Assembly: GCA_023412845.1 (NCBI GenBank)
Contig: JAEZRH010000116.1
Location: forward strand, 1 to 8,287
Length of the DNA: 8,287 bases
Origin: Bacillota bacterium
GTDB lineage: Bacteria; Bacillota; Clostridia; Oscillospirales; Acutalibacteraceae
Direction of reading: 5' to 3'
Shown here piece by piece: positions 1 to 7,416 of the stretch (position 1 is its first letter; each line of letters begins with the position of its first letter). The notes below the pieces were generated by a model that saw only the letters and a program-made list of their open reading frames with translations, was not told the DNA's origin and ran no database searches. The position numbers and the translations under genes are program-made.

Positions 1-972
1 AGCATGATCTCCGGGATTACCGAGCAGATGTACGGCACGATCTACACTTACGACCAGAAGATCCTTCTGGACACAAGCAAAACGGACCCGCGGTATCTCA
101 GCAATCAGATGCTGAACGGCATCACCCAGCAGACGCAGGAAAGCAACATCGAACTCGTCTGTCCGGACGGGGAACGAAAAATGGAGCCGCTCACTGTCAC
201 GCCGCGGAACAGCCCGCTGATCCATCTGCAGGATGTTTCCAGCAAGCCGATCTCCCTGCCGGAAAACGGGATCGTCGTGAGCCGCAAGCTCACCGAGACG
301 CTCGGGGTCAAACAGGGAGACAGCATCCGGATCAAGCGCACGGATGAAAAATACGTCGCCGTTCCGATCGTTCAGGTCACCTACCTTGCCTCCGGCCAGG
401 GGATCTTCATGTCGGATACTTATTGGAAGTCCCTCGGGGAAAGCTTCGAGCCGACCGTGCTGCTGGTCAAATGGAACGGCGTGCCGGACGAAAGGTTCCT
501 CAAGAGCGACGCGGTGGACGATTCCGTGACGCGGGAAAGCCAGCACTCGGGCCTTTCCAGCAGCACGCAGGTGGTCAACATCGCCGTCGTGATGATGATC
601 GCCATGGGCGCGGCGCTGGCGTTCGTCGTGCTGTATAACACCAGCATCCTCAATTTCACCGAACGGGTGCGGGATCTCGCCACGCTGCGGGTGCTCGGTT
701 TCCACCACGGCGAGATCCGGAATCTGGTGCTGATCGAAAACTATTTCTCCGTTCTGCTGGGTATGATTTTCGGCATCCCCGTAGGGAGGCTGATCTCCTG
801 GGTAATCGCCAGAAATCTGGATAAGCGGATGGATCTTTCAGGCACCATCTCGCCGCAGGACGTGCTGATCGCGGGAATTCTGACCCTGCTGTTCGCATGG
901 ATCATCAACCGCGTGGTGGCCAAAAAGATGAGAAATCTCGACATGCTTTCGGCGCTGAAAAGCGTCGAATAG
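1..972 (+). CDS. FtsX/MacB-type ABC transporter permease, C-terminal part (5' end outside the window)
   Basis: The frame is open from the first base, so the gene begins upstream and only about 323 C-terminal residues are visible. Counting from the Met at base 4, residues 1-185 are a soluble extracytoplasmic region with the FtsX-family pattern GIVVSRKLTETLGVKQGD (residues 89-106). Three hydrophobic segments follow at about 189-211, 241-266 and 286-305. After the first of these comes NFTERVRDLATLRVLGF, the typical FtsX cytoplasmic coupling segment. The tail LDMLSALKSVE is also typical of family C-termini. Such permeases work with an ATPase and use ATP-driven conformational change to push substrates outward or to drive an adaptor-linked exporter. 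The adaptor gene starts 25 bases downstream, followed by a TolC-like gene, so this is probably the membrane part of a MacAB-TolC-like exporter. The substrate cannot be told from the sequence. Confidence 0.9.
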   Translation, partial: SMISGITEQMYGTIYTYDQKILLDTSKTDPRYLSNQMLNGITQQTQESNIELVCPDGERKMEPLTVTPRNSPLIHLQDVSSKPISLPENGIVVSRKLTETLGVKQGDSIRIKRTDEKYVAVPIVQVTYLASGQGIFMSDTYWKSLGESFEPTVLLVKWNGVPDERFLKSDAVDDSVTRESQHSGLSSSTQVVNIAVVMMIAMGAALAFVVLYNTSILNFTERVRDLATLRVLGFHHGEIRNLVLIENYFSVLLGMIFGIPVGRLISWVIARNLDKRMDLSGTISPQDVLIAGILTLLFAWIINRVVAKKMRNLDMLSALKSVE

Positions 973-997
973 AATCAGTCTTCATGGGGGTTCATAA

Positions 998-2209
998 ATG
1001 AAAAATCAGGCTGCAAAATGGCAAGAGCGGGTGCTGCTGCACAAAAAGCCCGTCCTGCTGGCGGCGGGGGCGCTTGCCGTCCTTCTGGCCGTCTTTGGTA
1101 TTCTCCGTTTCCGGGCGGGCGGCGCTCCGGCGGGAAACGGAAGCATTTCCTCCACGGCGGCGCAGAGCGGCGATATCGACGCGTGGGGCGAGGTAAAATA
1201 CAGCAGGACTGTGGATGTCATAGTCGACTTTCCGTCCACGGTGACCGGCATCGCGGTCAAGGAGGGCGGCCGGGTGACCCTCGGCCAGCCGCTCATCACG
1301 CTGGATCTTTCGGAATATCAGCAAAATCTTATAAAGCTAAAGGAGACGCTTTCGGCCAACCAGGCCGGTCTCCCCGCCGCCATGCAGGATACCGCCGCGC
1401 TCGAGGCGGACATCGCCCAGACGCAGAGCACCCTTTCCCGCAAAGCGAGCGAATATTCCGGCGGGACCGCCGCCGACCTCCACCTTGCGCAGAATGCGCT
1501 TTCCCTCGCCCAGAAGCAGGTCACGGACGCGAAACGCGACCTGCAGAATTACCAGACGCTTTATAATCAGGGCGCCGTCTCCAAATCCGTGCTCGACCAG
1601 TATACCTCTGCGCTCGACCAGAAGCAGAAGGCGCTGTCGGACGCGCAGGATAGCCTTCAAAAGGCAAAGACCTCCCTGAAAGATGAAATCGACCAGCTTG
1701 CCGTATCGCTCAAATCCAAGCAGGCGCAGCTCGAAGTGCTCAAAAACGGCAACACGGCGAACTCGGGGAAACAGCAGGCCGGCATTTCTTCGGCTCAGGC
1801 GGACCTGAACATCATGGCGGCGAAGACACAAAAGGATTATCTCAAAGGGAATCAGGTCGTCTCCGATGTCAGGAACGGGATCGTGCAGAACATCGCCGTC
1901 AACGACTCCGACCATCTCGGGATTCAGAACCAGCCGACGAAGGTACTGCAGATCATCGACGCGGACTCGCTCACGGTCAGCGCCGAGGTCGACGAGGAAT
2001 TCATCGGCAGGGTGTCGCCCGGTGAGACCGTCCGCATCGTGCCGACCTCCGCGCCGGACGTCACGCTCTCCGGCACCGTCACGCAGATTCCGGAGCTCGC
2101 GGAGGAAAAGGACGGCAAGCGCGTGGTCCGCGTGCTGGTGAAGCCGCAGGACCCGGAAAACTATCTCAAGCCCGGGTACACGGCGGACGTGTATTTCCCG
2201 GTGAAATAA
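998..2209 (+). CDS. HlyD/MacA-family membrane-fusion (periplasmic adaptor) protein
   Basis: This is a 403-residue adaptor that links an inner-membrane exporter to an outer component or to the cell surface. A single N-terminal membrane anchor lies at about residues 19-37 after a basic cytoplasmic start. The first half of the lipoyl-like domain is at about 62-105 (TVTGIAVKEGGRVTLGQPL). A long heptad-rich coiled-coil hairpin covers about 106-285, rich in Gln, Lys, Ala and Leu. The second lipoyl half begins at SDVRNGIVQNIAV (289-301). A beta-barrel region ends with KPGYTADVYFPVK. This order matches MacA/YknX-type adaptors and the length is normal. The start is ATG at 998, with a G-rich stretch (986-990) seven bases upstream as the likely ribosome site. 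The gene lies 25 bases after the permease and its stop codon overlaps the ribosome binding site of the TolC-like gene, so the three are one operon. Confidence 0.93.
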   Translation: MKNQAAKWQERVLLHKKPVLLAAGALAVLLAVFGILRFRAGGAPAGNGSISSTAAQSGDIDAWGEVKYSRTVDVIVDFPSTVTGIAVKEGGRVTLGQPLITLDLSEYQQNLIKLKETLSANQAGLPAAMQDTAALEADIAQTQSTLSRKASEYSGGTAADLHLAQNALSLAQKQVTDAKRDLQNYQTLYNQGAVSKSVLDQYTSALDQKQKALSDAQDSLQKAKTSLKDEIDQLAVSLKSKQAQLEVLKNGNTANSGKQQAGISSAQADLNIMAAKTQKDYLKGNQVVSDVRNGIVQNIAVNDSDHLGIQNQPTKVLQIIDADSLTVSAEVDEEFIGRVSPGETVRIVPTSAPDVTLSGTVTQIPELAEEKDGKRVVRVLVKPQDPENYLKPGYTADVYFPVK

Positions 2210-2214
2210 GGAGG
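2208..2214 (+). promoter_or_regulatory. Ribosome binding site that sets the TolC-like gene start
   Basis: AAGGAGG is a full anti-Shine-Dalgarno match. It lies eight bases before ATG 2223 and only five before the in-frame GTG at 2220, so ATG 2223 is the preferred start. The first two bases of the motif belong to the adaptor stop codon TAA (2207-2209), a sign of tight translational coupling. Confidence 0.75.
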
Positions 2215-2222
2215 AATCTGTG

Positions 2223-3446
2223 ATGAAATTCCGGAAAACAGCGGCGCTTCTTATTTCCGCGCTCCTGCTCGGCGGCAACGCCCCGGCCTATGCGGCGGAT
2301 ACCGAGGCCGCCGGGCCGTCGGTGCTGACCGTCGGCTACACGGGGATCGAAGCATATGTGCGCTCAAGCAACCAGACCATCCGGGCAAATGCCAAAACGC
2401 TGAAAGCCCTGCGGAACAACGACCTCGCGCAGCAGAAGATCGACGACATTGATTCGAGCAGGTCCTCGCTTTCCGGCGTGAGCAGCATGCTCCAACAGGC
2501 CGACGCCGCCGTGCGGGCGATGCCCTCTTCGGCGGAAATCCAGGCCATAGACGCTTCGCTGCTGGGAAGCATCGCATCGATCAGCGCGATCAGCGCGGTA
2601 CTCGGCAGCGAAGAGGACCAGCTGTCGACGGACGACGACAAAGTGGACGAAACGGAGCTGGAGATGAACGAGGCGGCCGACCAGATCGTGATCGCCGCGC
2701 AGAATCTGTTCATCACCTACAACGCCCTTCAGACCCAGCGCACTCTGCTCACCGAACAGCAGAACGTGCTCACCGACGCCCTGAAAGCCGCCCGGACAAA
2801 AGCCGGCCTCGGCCTGATGACGCAGACCGACCTTGAAAACCGCCAGCAGGACCTGACCGCGGTTTCCGACAGCCTTTCCGCGCTGGTCAGCCAGATGCAG
2901 ACCGTAAAGGACAACCTGCGGGTGCTGCTCGGTTATCCGCAGGACTACGATCTCGACATCTCCTTCATGCCCGCGCCCGACCTGGCCGCAATCGTAAAAA
3001 TGAATCACGACGCCGATTACAGTACGGCGCTGGGCGCAAACTGGACTTTACGGGAAAAGCAGAAGGAGATCGACATTGCCGACGAAAACTACGACAGCGA
3101 TCTGGATTCCACCGTGGACAACCGCAACGCGGCCGAACTGACCTACGACGGCGCAAAGAACACGTTCGACGCGCTCTTCCGTCAGGTTTACAACGGGGTG
3201 GGCGATAAACAGAGCCGCCTGAAATCCGCGCAGGCGGCCTACGACGCAAAGGTCCGGACGCTTGACGCGGTAAAGCAGGAAAACGCGCTCGGCGTGGCTT
3301 CCCCGCTCGACGTCGAGAACGCGCAGCTGGACGCCGACAGCGCCGGGGCCGCGAGGGACCAGGCGCAGACCGCCCTGTTCACGGCGCAGGAACAGTACCG
3401 CTGGGCGCTGCTGGGGGCCCTGAATTCGAATACGATAAAAAGCTGA
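2223..3446 (+). CDS. Secreted TolC-family (outer-membrane-efflux-like) protein
   Basis: This 407-residue protein has a clear Sec signal peptide. Basic MKFRK is followed by a hydrophobic core, and signal peptidase I cleavage is probably after AYA (residue 24). The mature protein is mostly long helix rich in Ala, Gln, Asp and Leu. It has the two-fold internal repeat of the OEP fold: AGLGLMTQTDLENRQQDLT in the first half and ALGVASPLDVENAQLDADS in the second, each followed by a long helix. The ending EQYRWALLGAL is also typical. In diderms such proteins form the trans-envelope channel used by MacAB and other exporters. Proteins of this family are annotated widely in Clostridia that lack an outer membrane, where the role is unclear. 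I see no obvious beta-barrel strands, so it may be a periplasm- or wall-spanning helical tube only. It is the third gene of the export operon. The last residues (NSNTIKS) abut the damaged response-regulator gene and may not be original. Confidence 0.85.
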   Translation: MKFRKTAALLISALLLGGNAPAYAADTEAAGPSVLTVGYTGIEAYVRSSNQTIRANAKTLKALRNNDLAQQKIDDIDSSRSSLSGVSSMLQQADAAVRAMPSSAEIQAIDASLLGSIASISAISAVLGSEEDQLSTDDDKVDETELEMNEAADQIVIAAQNLFITYNALQTQRTLLTEQQNVLTDALKAARTKAGLGLMTQTDLENRQQDLTAVSDSLSALVSQMQTVKDNLRVLLGYPQDYDLDISFMPAPDLAAIVKMNHDADYSTALGANWTLREKQKEIDIADENYDSDLDSTVDNRNAAELTYDGAKNTFDALFRQVYNGVGDKQSRLKSAQAAYDAKVRTLDAVKQENALGVASPLDVENAQLDADSAGAARDQAQTALFTAQEQYRWALLGALNSNTIKS

Positions 3447-3544
3447 CCGGGAGACGATTTGATTCTCCGCACGGAGGAAGCGGGGAGGATGCCCTCGCCC
3501 AAATCCGCAGCGACCCCGGGATCGCGCTGATCATCCTCGACATC

Positions 3545-4078
3545 ATGATGCCGGATATCGACGGACTGGAAATCTGCCGCCGCATCCGGGAGACCATCTC
3601 TTGCCCGATCCTTTTCGTCACGGCGAAAAGCCGCACCTACGACACCCTGCTCGGCCTCGAGATGGGCGCGGACGACTACATCACCAAGCCGTTCGTGGTG
3701 GAGGAGCTGGTCGCGCGGGTCAAGGCGCACCTGCGCCGGGAAAAACGGAGCCTGCAGAAAAAGTCCGCCGTTCTGGAAGCGGGTGACGTCCGCCTGGACC
3801 TCGAAAGCTACGACGTCGTCGTCCGGGGGGAACCGGTCTCCCTTTCTCTGCGGGAATTCCAGCTGCTCGGCTATCTCTGCGAAAACGCGGGCAAAGTACT
3901 CTCGCGGGAACAGATCTTCCAGGCCGTCTGGGGGACGGACTATGCCGATATCGGCACCGTGGCCGTCAACATCAAGAACCTGCGGGGCAAGATCGACCGC
4001 GACGGCCGCCGCATCAAGACCGTCTGGGGTGTCGGGTACAAATTCGTAAAAAACGAGGGGGACGGCAATGAGCATTAA
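3545..4078 (+). CDS. OmpR/PhoB-family response regulator, N-terminally truncated (probable gene remnant)
   Basis: From the first ATG the product is 177 residues, against about 225-235 for the family. The C-terminal half is a complete winged-helix DNA-binding domain (about 78-170), with SLREFQLLGYLCENAGKVLSREQI and the closing TVWGVGYKF. The receiver part keeps T26 (VTAK) and K48 (ITKPF). The phosphoacceptor Asp in ILDIMMP lies two codons upstream of this ATG. Reading back in the same frame gives clear receiver sequence (GEDALAQIRSDPGIALIILD, about 3482-3541). However, no ATG, GTG or TTG start exists in frame back to at least 3362. The beta1 acidic pair expected near base 3413 is absent in all three forward frames. 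I infer a deletion, or an assembly error, that removed the gene start at the tolC junction. As it stands the product could not be phosphorylated normally. Its last 11 bases overlap the kinase gene. Confidence 0.8.
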   Translation: MMPDIDGLEICRRIRETISCPILFVTAKSRTYDTLLGLEMGADDYITKPFVVEELVARVKAHLRREKRSLQKKSAVLEAGDVRLDLESYDVVVRGEPVSLSLREFQLLGYLCENAGKVLSREQIFQAVWGTDYADIGTVAVNIKNLRGKIDRDGRRIKTVWGVGYKFVKNEGDGNEH

Positions 4079-5363
4079 AATCAAGCTGCCCTTTTTCGTG
4101 CTGCTGATCATGCTTATCAACCTTTTGCTGATCGGCGGTTATTACCGTTTCTATCTCTCCACACAGATTTCCGAAAGCAGCAATGAGGTGCAGGACGAGC
4201 TTCAGAAAAAGACGGACGATATCGTCGCCGAGCTCAAAGGTCGGCCCGACGCTGCCGGAAGACTGGCGGAAATCGCGGACAGCGAGCACCTGCTCATACG
4301 GGTCCGGGACGAGTCGGGGAATACCCTATTCCAGAAGGGAGACAGCCAGGGAAAACTTCTAGAACGGCGCGTCTCCGCTCTGCTCCCGTTCGCGGGCAAA
4401 GTCTGCCTGCTGGAAGTCACGCGGGAGGTTTCCATTACAAATCCGTCCGCTTTCGGGGTGGCGCACGATCTGGTAAAGACGGAATTCATCATTATCTTTG
4501 TACTGCTCCTGCTGAACGGCGTCTTTTTTTACATGCGGTTCGCAAAACCAATTGTTTCGCTGCAGATGAAAATGGAACGCTACCGTTCCGGCATCCCGCC
4601 GGAACGGGTAAAACGCCTTGACGAGATCGGTCAGCTTCAAAACCGCTTCGCTGACCTGACGGACGCGATTGAGGAGGAAAAACAGAACCAGACCCGGATC
4701 ATCGCGTCCATCTCGCACGACATCAAAACGCCGCTCACCTCCGTGATGGGCTACACGGAACGGCTGAGAAAGAATTCGCTGCCCCCCGAGAAACGGGACC
4801 GGTATGTCGACACGATCTACCGCAAAGCACTGACCATCAAGTCCCTTGTCGACGAATTCGACGAATACCTGAGCTACCACGCGCAGTCGTCGCTCAAAAG
4901 GCAGACCGTGACGGCGGAGCAGCTCGGGCAGATTCTCCGGATGGATTACGAGGACGAGCTCAGGGAGCGCGGCGTTGCGTTTTCCCTGCGGATCGGCTGC
5001 CCGCAGGCACCGCTGTGGCTGGACCTTGCCAAAATCCGCCGCGTTTTCGGCAACCTGATCGACAACAGTCTGAAACACCCGGGCGAAAAGCCGCCTGAAA
5101 TCTCCGTCGCCTGCGAAGAGAAGAGCGGAGCCGTGGCTTTCTCGGTGGAGGACAACGGAACCGGCGTGGAAAGCGAAGAGGACCTCAGAAAGATTTTCGA
5201 GCCGTTCTACACTTCGGACAGGGCCCGTACCTTCGCGGGGCTGGGGCTTTCAATCTGCCGGGAGATCGTCGAAGCGCACGGAGGCGGCATCCAGGCCGAA
5301 AACCGTCGGGAAGGCGGCCTGCGCGTGGTCATCCGCCTGCCGGAGGGGAACGCCCGCACTTAA
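4068..5363 (+). CDS. Sensor histidine kinase of the exporter-linked two-component system
   Basis: This is a full-length 431-residue membrane kinase. Transmembrane helices lie at about 8-29 and 139-157. They enclose a roughly 110-residue extracytoplasmic sensor region with no domain I can name. A linker/HAMP-like stretch runs from about 158 to 205. The dimerisation domain holds the phosphoacceptor H217 in SISHDIKTPLTS. The ATPase domain has an N box (NLIDNSLKH, 329-337), G1 (EDNGTGV, 361-367), F box (FEPFY, 377-381) and G2 (GLGLSI, 391-396). All catalytic motifs are present. The start ATG 4068 has a GAGGGGG ribosome site (4055-4061) six bases upstream and overlaps the end of the response-regulator gene by 11 bases, a usual coupling. 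It presumably senses a drug, peptide or envelope stress and phosphorylates the adjacent regulator. With that regulator truncated, its output here is uncertain. Confidence 0.93.
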   Translation: MSIKIKLPFFVLLIMLINLLLIGGYYRFYLSTQISESSNEVQDELQKKTDDIVAELKGRPDAAGRLAEIADSEHLLIRVRDESGNTLFQKGDSQGKLLERRVSALLPFAGKVCLLEVTREVSITNPSAFGVAHDLVKTEFIIIFVLLLLNGVFFYMRFAKPIVSLQMKMERYRSGIPPERVKRLDEIGQLQNRFADLTDAIEEEKQNQTRIIASISHDIKTPLTSVMGYTERLRKNSLPPEKRDRYVDTIYRKALTIKSLVDEFDEYLSYHAQSSLKRQTVTAEQLGQILRMDYEDELRERGVAFSLRIGCPQAPLWLDLAKIRRVFGNLIDNSLKHPGEKPPEISVACEEKSGAVAFSVEDNGTGVESEEDLRKIFEPFYTSDRARTFAGLGLSICREIVEAHGGGIQAENRREGGLRVVIRLPEGNART

Positions 5364-5390
5364 AACCGTGCTTCCCCTGAAATCGCGGCG

Positions 5391-6419
5391 TCAGGCCTTA
5401 TAAGAAGAAAGTATGTACGCTTCCAATAGCTTCAGCGTATTGTCCACGCCATCGAGATGGGCCCTTTCATAGCCGTGCGAAGCGTAAACGCCGGCGCCGA
5501 TCAGGCCGTGCTTCAGGTCGTAACCCGCGGCCAGTGCGGCATCCGCGTCGGAACCGTAGTGGGGATACACATCCACCGCGAAATCCAGCTTTTCGCTCTT
5601 TGCGCACCGGATCAGATTCGTGGTCACGTCATAATCGTAAGGCCCGTGGGAATCCTTCGCGCAGATGCTGACCATGTGCTCGTCGCAGGCCAGCCCTTCC
5701 CCGATGCACCCCATATCGACGCTGACGATTTCTTTTGCGTCGGCCGGGAGCGCGCCGCATGCTCCGTGCCCGACCTCTTCGTAAACAGTGATGAAAGCGT
5801 AAACTTTTCGCTTCGGCCGCAGTCCTTTTTCACGGATTTTCTTCGCAAGGGCAAAAAGGATCGCAACGGACAGTTTATCGTCCAGAAAACGGCTTTTGAT
5901 ATAACCGTTTTTCGTGACGGTCGTGCGCGGGTCAAAACACACAAAGTCTCCGTTGCCGATGCCGAGCGCTTCGGTGTCTTTTTTCTCTTTCACTTTTTCA
6001 TCCAGGACAACTTCCATATCCTGAAAGGAGCGTTCCTGCTTGGAAAAGTCCCCGTTCACATGGATGGAAGGGTCGTTCATCTGGAGCGTGCCTTCAAACA
6101 CCTCTCCGGCGCGGGTGCGGACCCTGCAGTTCTCGGTTTCGCAGTTATTTGCGTTCAGTCCGCCGATGTTGGTGATGCGCAGCCTGCCGTTTTTCTTGAT
6201 TTCCGCCACCATTCCGCCAAGCGTGTCGATATGAGCCGACAGGATCAGTGGGTCGCCGCTTCCGCCCAAATCGCATACCACGCATCCCTTATTGGTCAGA
6301 TACGGCTGATACCCAAGTGTCTCAAGCTGTTCCAGTGTGTACCGGGTCACCTCGCGGGTATAGCCGCTAGGGCTGTCGATTGCCATAAGTTTTTTAAGCT
6401 GGTCGATCAGATACTTCAT
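5391..6419 (-). CDS. M42-family metallo-aminopeptidase (FrvX/YsdC type)
   Basis: This is a 342-residue cytosolic peptidase of the M42 clan, whose members form large tetrahedral complexes that remove N-terminal residues from peptides. Visible metal-site motifs are H63 and D65 in AHIDTLGG, D180/D181 in SRFLDDKLS, catalytic E214 and ligand E215 in YEEVGHG, D235 in SVDMG, and a C-terminal His at H315 in YASHGYERAH. The spacing and order match a two-metal (Zn/Co) site. The N-terminal start, LKKLMAIDSPSGYTREV, is typical of the family. An in-frame upstream ATG at 6443 exists, but only the ATG at 6419 has a good ribosome site (GAGAGGC, seven bases away), so I start there. The gene is convergent with the kinase gene, with 27 bases between stops, and lies downstream of the flavoprotein gene on the same strand. 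Its substrate is not predictable. The link to the exporter is probably only positional. Confidence 0.92.
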   Translation of the reverse strand: MKYLIDQLKKLMAIDSPSGYTREVTRYTLEQLETLGYQPYLTNKGCVVCDLGGSGDPLILSAHIDTLGGMVAEIKKNGRLRITNIGGLNANNCETENCRVRTRAGEVFEGTLQMNDPSIHVNGDFSKQERSFQDMEVVLDEKVKEKKDTEALGIGNGDFVCFDPRTTVTKNGYIKSRFLDDKLSVAILFALAKKIREKGLRPKRKVYAFITVYEEVGHGACGALPADAKEIVSVDMGCIGEGLACDEHMVSICAKDSHGPYDYDVTTNLIRCAKSEKLDFAVDVYPHYGSDADAALAAGYDLKHGLIGAGVYASHGYERAHLDGVDNTLKLLEAYILSSYKA

Positions 6420-6425
6420 TTTTTT

Positions 6426-6432
6426 GCCTCTC
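6426..6432 (-). promoter_or_regulatory. Ribosome binding site that sets the M42 peptidase start
   Basis: On the minus strand this reads GAGAGGC followed by a run of A to ATG 6419, with six to seven bases of spacing. The alternative upstream ATG at 6443 has no comparable motif, so the shorter 342-residue form is preferred. Confidence 0.6.
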
Positions 6433-6516
6433 AATCCATACATTCAGCTTTAATCCGCCGTTTACAGTGGGCCTGCGGTTTTTTTACTGCTCCCGTGAGT
6501 GCGGAAATCCTTTGCA

Positions 6517-6536
6517 ACCTTCCGGATCCGGAAGGT
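6517..6536. repeat. 20-bp perfect palindrome directly after the flavoprotein stop codon
   Basis: ACCTTCCGGATCCGGAAGGT reads the same on both strands. As RNA it can fold as an 8-bp stem with a GATC tetraloop. It begins one base past the TAG stop (6537-6539) of the flavoprotein gene on the minus strand. No T tract follows on either strand, so it is not a standard intrinsic terminator. It could be an RNA 3'-end or processing hairpin, or a protein-binding palindrome upstream of the peptidase gene. Confidence 0.6.
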
Positions 6537-7328
6537 CTAAGTGAGTATTAATTTCGCCACCAGAAATCCAATCAGTCTTGCACAGGATGTTTTCATGCGA
6601 TTGGGGCGCCGTCCTGCAAAATATACCGCCGTTTTTTCAAGCCAGCCGTTGTTTTTCCAATACAAATAATCTTTTGTCCCGGCCTCGGCTTTTCGATAAT
6701 AAGCCTGACGGATGCTGAACGCGGCCCGAGAAGGAAAGGACGGCTTCAGAGCCGATTGTTCTACAATCGACCGAAACAGCACGGCGGCGATTTTATCGGC
6801 GCGGTTTTCAAACAGCGCCGCGGTCTGTTCGGGTTCCATGAGGGCGCCCATCCTGAATTTTTCTTTTGCGACGACCCGGAACCCCCAGGCGTTGAGGGCG
6901 TTCGCCATCGTGATGACGGCATGATTCGACGAGCCGGCCGCGGAAGTAGAAAGGACCGCCGCACATTTTCCGTAAAAAGCAGGCCGGTGACAGAAAAAGG
7001 CCAGTCTGTCGATCCAGTTCTTCATGATCCCGTTCACATCTTCCACATAGACCGGCCCGGCTGCTACCACGGCGTCCGCCTGCCTCATCTTGCCTTGGAT
7101 TAGCGGCATGCTGTCGTCTTTGAGGGGGCAATATTCTTCCCCCCGATCAAAGCACAGCCTGCATCCGTGACACGGCCGGATCTTTTCCCGGCCCAGCGGT
7201 ATCAGCTCGGTTTCCAGGCGGACGCCGTTCCGATCGGCCAGCCTTAACAGACTGTTTTCAAGCAGGAGTAAAATACGTTCCGTATTTCCATGTTCGCGGT
7301 AGCTGCTGCAGATAAATACAATTTTCAT
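6537..7328 (-). CDS. Flavodoxin-fold NAD(P)H-dependent oxidoreductase, iron-sulfur flavoprotein-like
   Basis: This 263-residue cytosolic protein has a flavodoxin-like FMN-binding start. MKIVFICSSYREHGNTERI places the FMN phosphate loop at residues 8-16. Residues 53-67 carry CHGCRLC then C67, a CX2CX2CX7C pattern followed by PLKDDS. This pattern is the signature of iron-sulfur flavoproteins (Isf), where it binds a 4Fe-4S cluster. AAGPVYVEDVNGIMKNWIDRL (89-109) is the usual second FMN-contact loop and helix. STSAAGSSNHAV (127-138) is the third. The C-terminal region after about 190 is longer than a minimal flavodoxin fold. It contains an aromatic stretch (DYLYWKNNGWLEK, 220-232) and a hydrophobic, basic tail that may be a membrane- or partner-contact helix. 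The likely role is FMN-mediated electron transfer or reductase activity with an unknown acceptor. No strong ribosome site precedes ATG 7328; CGGGAC about 13 bases upstream is the best candidate. The M42 gene is downstream on the same strand. Confidence 0.87.
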   Translation of the reverse strand: MKIVFICSSYREHGNTERILLLLENSLLRLADRNGVRLETELIPLGREKIRPCHGCRLCFDRGEEYCPLKDDSMPLIQGKMRQADAVVAAGPVYVEDVNGIMKNWIDRLAFFCHRPAFYGKCAAVLSTSAAGSSNHAVITMANALNAWGFRVVAKEKFRMGALMEPEQTAALFENRADKIAAVLFRSIVEQSALKPSFPSRAAFSIRQAYYRKAEAGTKDYLYWKNNGWLEKTAVYFAGRRPNRMKTSCARLIGFLVAKLILT

Positions 7329-7350
7329 CGTCGATCACAGTCCCGTTAAG

Positions 7351-7368
7351 AGGCCGCTGTTGCGGCCT
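7351..7368. repeat. Perfect 7-bp hairpin in the flavoprotein leader
   Basis: AGGCCGC, loop TGTT, GCGGCCT. There is no T tract on either side, so it is not a classic terminator. It lies 23 bases upstream of the flavoprotein ATG and would sit in its 5' leader, close to the translation start. Confidence 0.5.
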
Positions 7369-7379
7369 GATTTGAATTC

Positions 7380-7395
7380 AAGCCCCGCCGGGCTT
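7380..7395. repeat. Perfect 6-bp hairpin, second of a tandem pair in the flavoprotein leader
   Basis: AAGCCC, loop CGCC, GGGCTT. It is separated from the other hairpin by 11 bases that include the palindrome TTGAATTCAA. Near the presumed transcription start, it could stabilise the 5' end of the minus-strand mRNA. Confidence 0.45.
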
Positions 7396-7416
7396 CGCAT
7401 GATCCCCTCGTCTGCT

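Noticed and set aside
1337..2278. Long minus-strand frame of 313 codons opposite the adaptor gene.
   Set aside because: It is a shadow of the clearly coding HlyD-family gene. The Arg- and Val-rich translation has no recognisable domain.
3431..3446. A-rich run near the tolC-like stop, with the regulator frame at -1, suggesting programmed frameshifting into a TolC-regulator fusion.
   Set aside because: The run does not form a good slippery heptamer, and a fusion of an exported protein with a cytoplasmic regulator makes no biological sense. A deletion is simpler.
3489..3530. ATG at 3489 preceded by a GGAGGAAGCGGGGAGG stretch, looking like a strong translation start.
   Set aside because: The frame stops after 13 codons and is not the regulator's frame. 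The region is better explained as receiver-domain coding sequence that happens to be purine-rich.
5376..5395. Inverted repeat CCTGA/TCAGG between the convergent kinase and peptidase genes as a bidirectional terminator.
   Set aside because: Only five base pairs, a 10-base loop and no T tract on either side. Termination of these genes is not visible to me.
5457..6551. Long plus-strand frame of 364 codons opposite the peptidase gene.
   Set aside because: It is antisense to a protein with complete M42 metal-site motifs. The product shows no family features and there is no ribosome site. It is a shadow of GC-rich codon use.
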